Positions 61,801 to 64,000 of a stretch of 64,000 nucleotides of DNA are shown here, in pieces (the stretch's first letter is position 1; each line of letters begins with the position of its first letter). Below the pieces are notes generated by a model. It was not told the DNA's origin. It saw only the letters and a list, made by a program, of their open reading frames with translations, and searched no databases. A program made the position numbers and the translations under genes. This stretch comes from Polytrichum commune. Taxonomy: Eukaryota; Streptophyta; Polytrichopsida; Polytrichales; Polytrichaceae. Location: contig OX485809.1 in NCBI GenBank assembly GCA_950295325.1, forward strand, positions 31,062,001 to 31,126,000, given 5' to 3'.

Positions 61801-62561
61801 ATTTAGAACCAATTTTAAGTCAAGATGGAGTATCGAAAACTCCAGATCCGCAGTCTCTGGACAATTCCTCTCAGCCAGATTATGAAACTCTGGTTGCTGG
61901 TGATACAATAACCTCAGATGTGCAGGGGTTAATGGACGAGTCCATGTTGCCTACAGCACAATGTGAGGAGATGGATGATGTTCGTTCCGAATCTCAACAA
62001 CCTCTTGATGCAGTTTCTGGAAAGCATCAACAACCTGATATCAAGCAGCAGAAGTATAAGAGTTTGGCATGGTGGAAGAAGTTGACGCGACGTGCTATGA
62101 GGAGGAAAAGGCGAGAGAGTAAGGGACTTGATGATTTCCCACAGGTTGTAGATGATATTGTTGCCACACAGGAGGGTGAGTATCCATTGCACCAGTATAA
62201 TTCCTGCACTTCAGACCAGAGTAGTCTAACCACTCCAGTAACCCAGTCATTTAGAAAAGACCCAATTGATTCGATCAGCACTTTGGCAGCAACAAGTAGT
62301 AGTAGGCCGGGAGAATCTCCTGAGCTTCGCAAGATTATCACTGGTAGTAGAGCGTCAGGTAGCCAGTCGTGTCGAGTAGATCCCGTCACTGCGAAGAAAT
62401 TAATTAATGTGGCTGGTGGTAAGGATCCTCGGGTGAGTCAGTCTTTCCGACACGACTCTCTAAGGATTAATGACAGTCCCCATGTTCCCAGCCGAGATGC
62501 GGGTCTTAGAACAATCCCTGAAAAGAAGCTTATAGGTCAGGTTAAGCCACAGGGATCATAA
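55827..62561 (+). CDS. NTMC2T6: SMP- and C2-domain lipid-transfer protein (NTMC2T6-like)
   Basis: NTMC2T6 proteins are plant relatives of synaptotagmins/E-Syts: membrane-anchored, with an SMP lipid-transfer domain and a C2 domain, acting at membrane contact sites. Twelve exons join in phase: 55827-55994, 57026-57100, 57380-57520, 58200-58295, 58449-58568, 58749-58901, 59194-59235, 59393-59483, 59671-59763, 60081-60267, 60520-60694 and 61170-62561, giving 910 aa. Residues 22-56 are hydrophobic (anchor). The SMP domain (about 85-285) shows RWLNEGLKNMWPVCMENFAS and QPNMLVVD-type sequence. The C2 domain (about 305-430) has ATNLKAADSNGLSDPFVEVI and VQDWDFLKRPDELG, so calcium-binding Asp residues look present. 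The last exon encodes a 463-residue low-complexity, Ser-rich tail with basic patches (KKLTRRAMRRKRRESKG). The protein is longer than Arabidopsis members (about 750 aa), mainly in this tail. Confidence 0.93.
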
Positions 62562-63905
62562 TCATCATCCCTTCCTAAAACATTCTTTCACATCCTATTT
62601 ACTGCAAGCCTTGGAGTTAACCTTGTTAGGATACATACATAGCGCCCTTTTGAATGGATGCACACGCAATACAAGGCGCTTCCCTTGTCAAGGAAGGGTG
62701 ACAGCCTAGTTGACATCTAGTGATTGTTGAAGGTTGATTAAACTTATGGACAATGCAGGATATCAAAGTGAAGAGGAACTTAATTTCTGGCAGGGGTTCT
62801 GTTGGTACTGAGCTTTGTACTAACCTCCAACAAGATGTTTGGTACTGCAAAATACTGGGGTAGATAGCTCAAGTCTTGTCTGTTAATGTGAATAGATTGT
62901 CTTGCCTAACAACTTGAGTGTGCACAATCAGCAGAGCACCTCCTTCGCACTAACCTTGCTGTATGTTTTAACTTATGGTATTCAAGATGGTCAGAATTCT
63001 TGCAAAGATGGGTATGTTGTGATCATCAAAACCTCTCATCTCCATTGCTTTTACAATAATGATGATCTGGTCTTTGATACACTGATTCCAGATTGCATTC
63101 ATCATACTCATAAATTCTTTCATGAATCCTGCATGGACTTTTGTCAGTAGATACCAATGGCAGTACTTTCGAATGTCAGTGCATGAAGTTTCGGAGGAGT
63201 AGATGATTTGAGGAAAATACTTTCAAGTATAACCACTCTCTGAAGCACTTCACGATATCGAAAAAATTGGGTTGTCCTATGTCCCTCTATATGTTTGTGC
63301 AACCCCTCCCTACACTTACCATCTCTGGATTGACTTGCCTTAATTGCATTGGAGGAGGTGACAAATAGTGAGGGAGACGAAAATAGATGAGAATGGTTAT
63401 CATTTACAATCAGCCGAAGGTTTTATGTGTCAGAGGACAAGAAAAGGCTACTCCACATAATAGAACTTAAGGTTGATGTGAGTTTGGAGTCCCCTTCAAA
63501 AGTGCTCAGGTTAACCCCTAACTTTCCACACCCAATTCCCCTCAAATCTGCTCAGAAATGCAACCTCAATTTGAGTGACCGTAACTGAAGATCTTAAGCT
63601 TTTCTTGACAAATCCAAACATATAGATGTTTGCAGTTAGAGTTGATTGCTCACAGACCAAATTTTAAATGTTGAAATACTATTATGTAGGAGATTCCAGG
63701 TCAAGGTGCAAAGTTTAATTGAGCTACAAGAGCCTTTGCTCAAATAATTAAGACATTTGAAAATACACCACAATGTATCGTGTGGCTACTTGCAGATGAA
63801 TAGGAATGTTAATAGCGGTCTTGAGGGGGAACATATTAGAAATTAAATTAGGGTTGGCTTTTTGATCGAACCTTCACTCAAATCATCTCCAAATGACAAA
63901 TTGTT
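62562..63905. other. NTMC2T6 3' flank and intergenic DNA
   Basis: No gene seen. The proximal few hundred bases probably include the 3' untranslated region. Confidence 0.6.
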
Positions 63906-64000
63906 AGGGCCAGTTCACACAGGGTCCCAAGTCCTAAGTCCCAACTATGACATGGATGCCTACATGGCAACACTTTTTGGAGGCGAGGCTTGGGATTTGT
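63906..64000 (+). repeat. Start of a repeat element cut by the window edge
   Basis: TTA followed by GGGCCAGTTCACAC resembles the start of repeat E at 46423. Downstream bases (ATGGATGCC, TACATGGCAACACTTTT) resemble 28085-28125. The right end lies outside the window. Confidence 0.5.

Noticed and set aside
1-64000. tRNA, rRNA, CRISPR arrays and bacterial-type operons
   Set aside because: By eye, no cloverleaf with conserved box sequences, no rRNA sequence and no regularly spaced spacer array was seen; tRNAscan-SE would settle the tRNA question.

Overview
This is a plant nuclear genome window, AT-rich and repeat-rich. The evidence is GT-AG introns in every intact gene, plus plant-specific or plant-type families: MAP70, a bZIP17/28-type membrane-tethered transcription factor, an NTMC2T6-type SMP/C2 lipid-transfer protein, and DUF914/SLC35F. 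The species cannot be fixed from sequence alone. The unusually long bZIP and NTMC2T6 proteins and the MITE-dense intergenic DNA would fit a seed-free land plant, but that is inference. Five genes look intact: MAP70 (12767-17058, +, 11 exons), MPC1 (19916-22505, +, 4 exons), the bZIP (30311-35114, +, 4 exons), a RING-CH membrane protein (52441 down to 51647 or 50305, minus) and NTMC2T6-like (55827-62561, +, 12 exons). Exon edges were set by family alignment from memory, reading phase and splice dinucleotides; all junctions keep phase.

Layout: 1-12000 holds no gene, only dispersed and inverted repeats. 12000-22505 holds MAP70 and MPC1, separated by a Tourist-like MITE. 22506-29280 holds a TIR element and a decayed Ty3/gypsy element with an inverted RNase H fragment. 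29280-35114 is the bZIP gene with a probable leader intron. 37578-38494 is a frameshifted SLC35F-like remnant, followed by degenerate copies of its 3' part and a 21-bp minisatellite. 40789-42116 is a hAT element with matching 8-bp target duplications. 42.1-50.3 kb is a field of small DNA elements, including a mini-CACTA and a hAT MITE nested inside another repeat. 50.3-52.4 kb is the RING-CH gene with a duplicated terminal exon. 53-55.8 kb is repeats again, then NTMC2T6.

The genes do not form a pathway: they act on microtubules, mitochondrial pyruvate import, ER-stress transcription, membrane ubiquitination and lipid transfer at membrane contacts. No new multi-gene system was found. The most unusual points are the two interchangeable terminal exons of the RING-CH gene, the exon-like segment inside the last bZIP intron, the QS[FC]RxD[PS] triplet in the NTMC2T6 tail, and the well-preserved, partly nested DNA transposons with target duplications.
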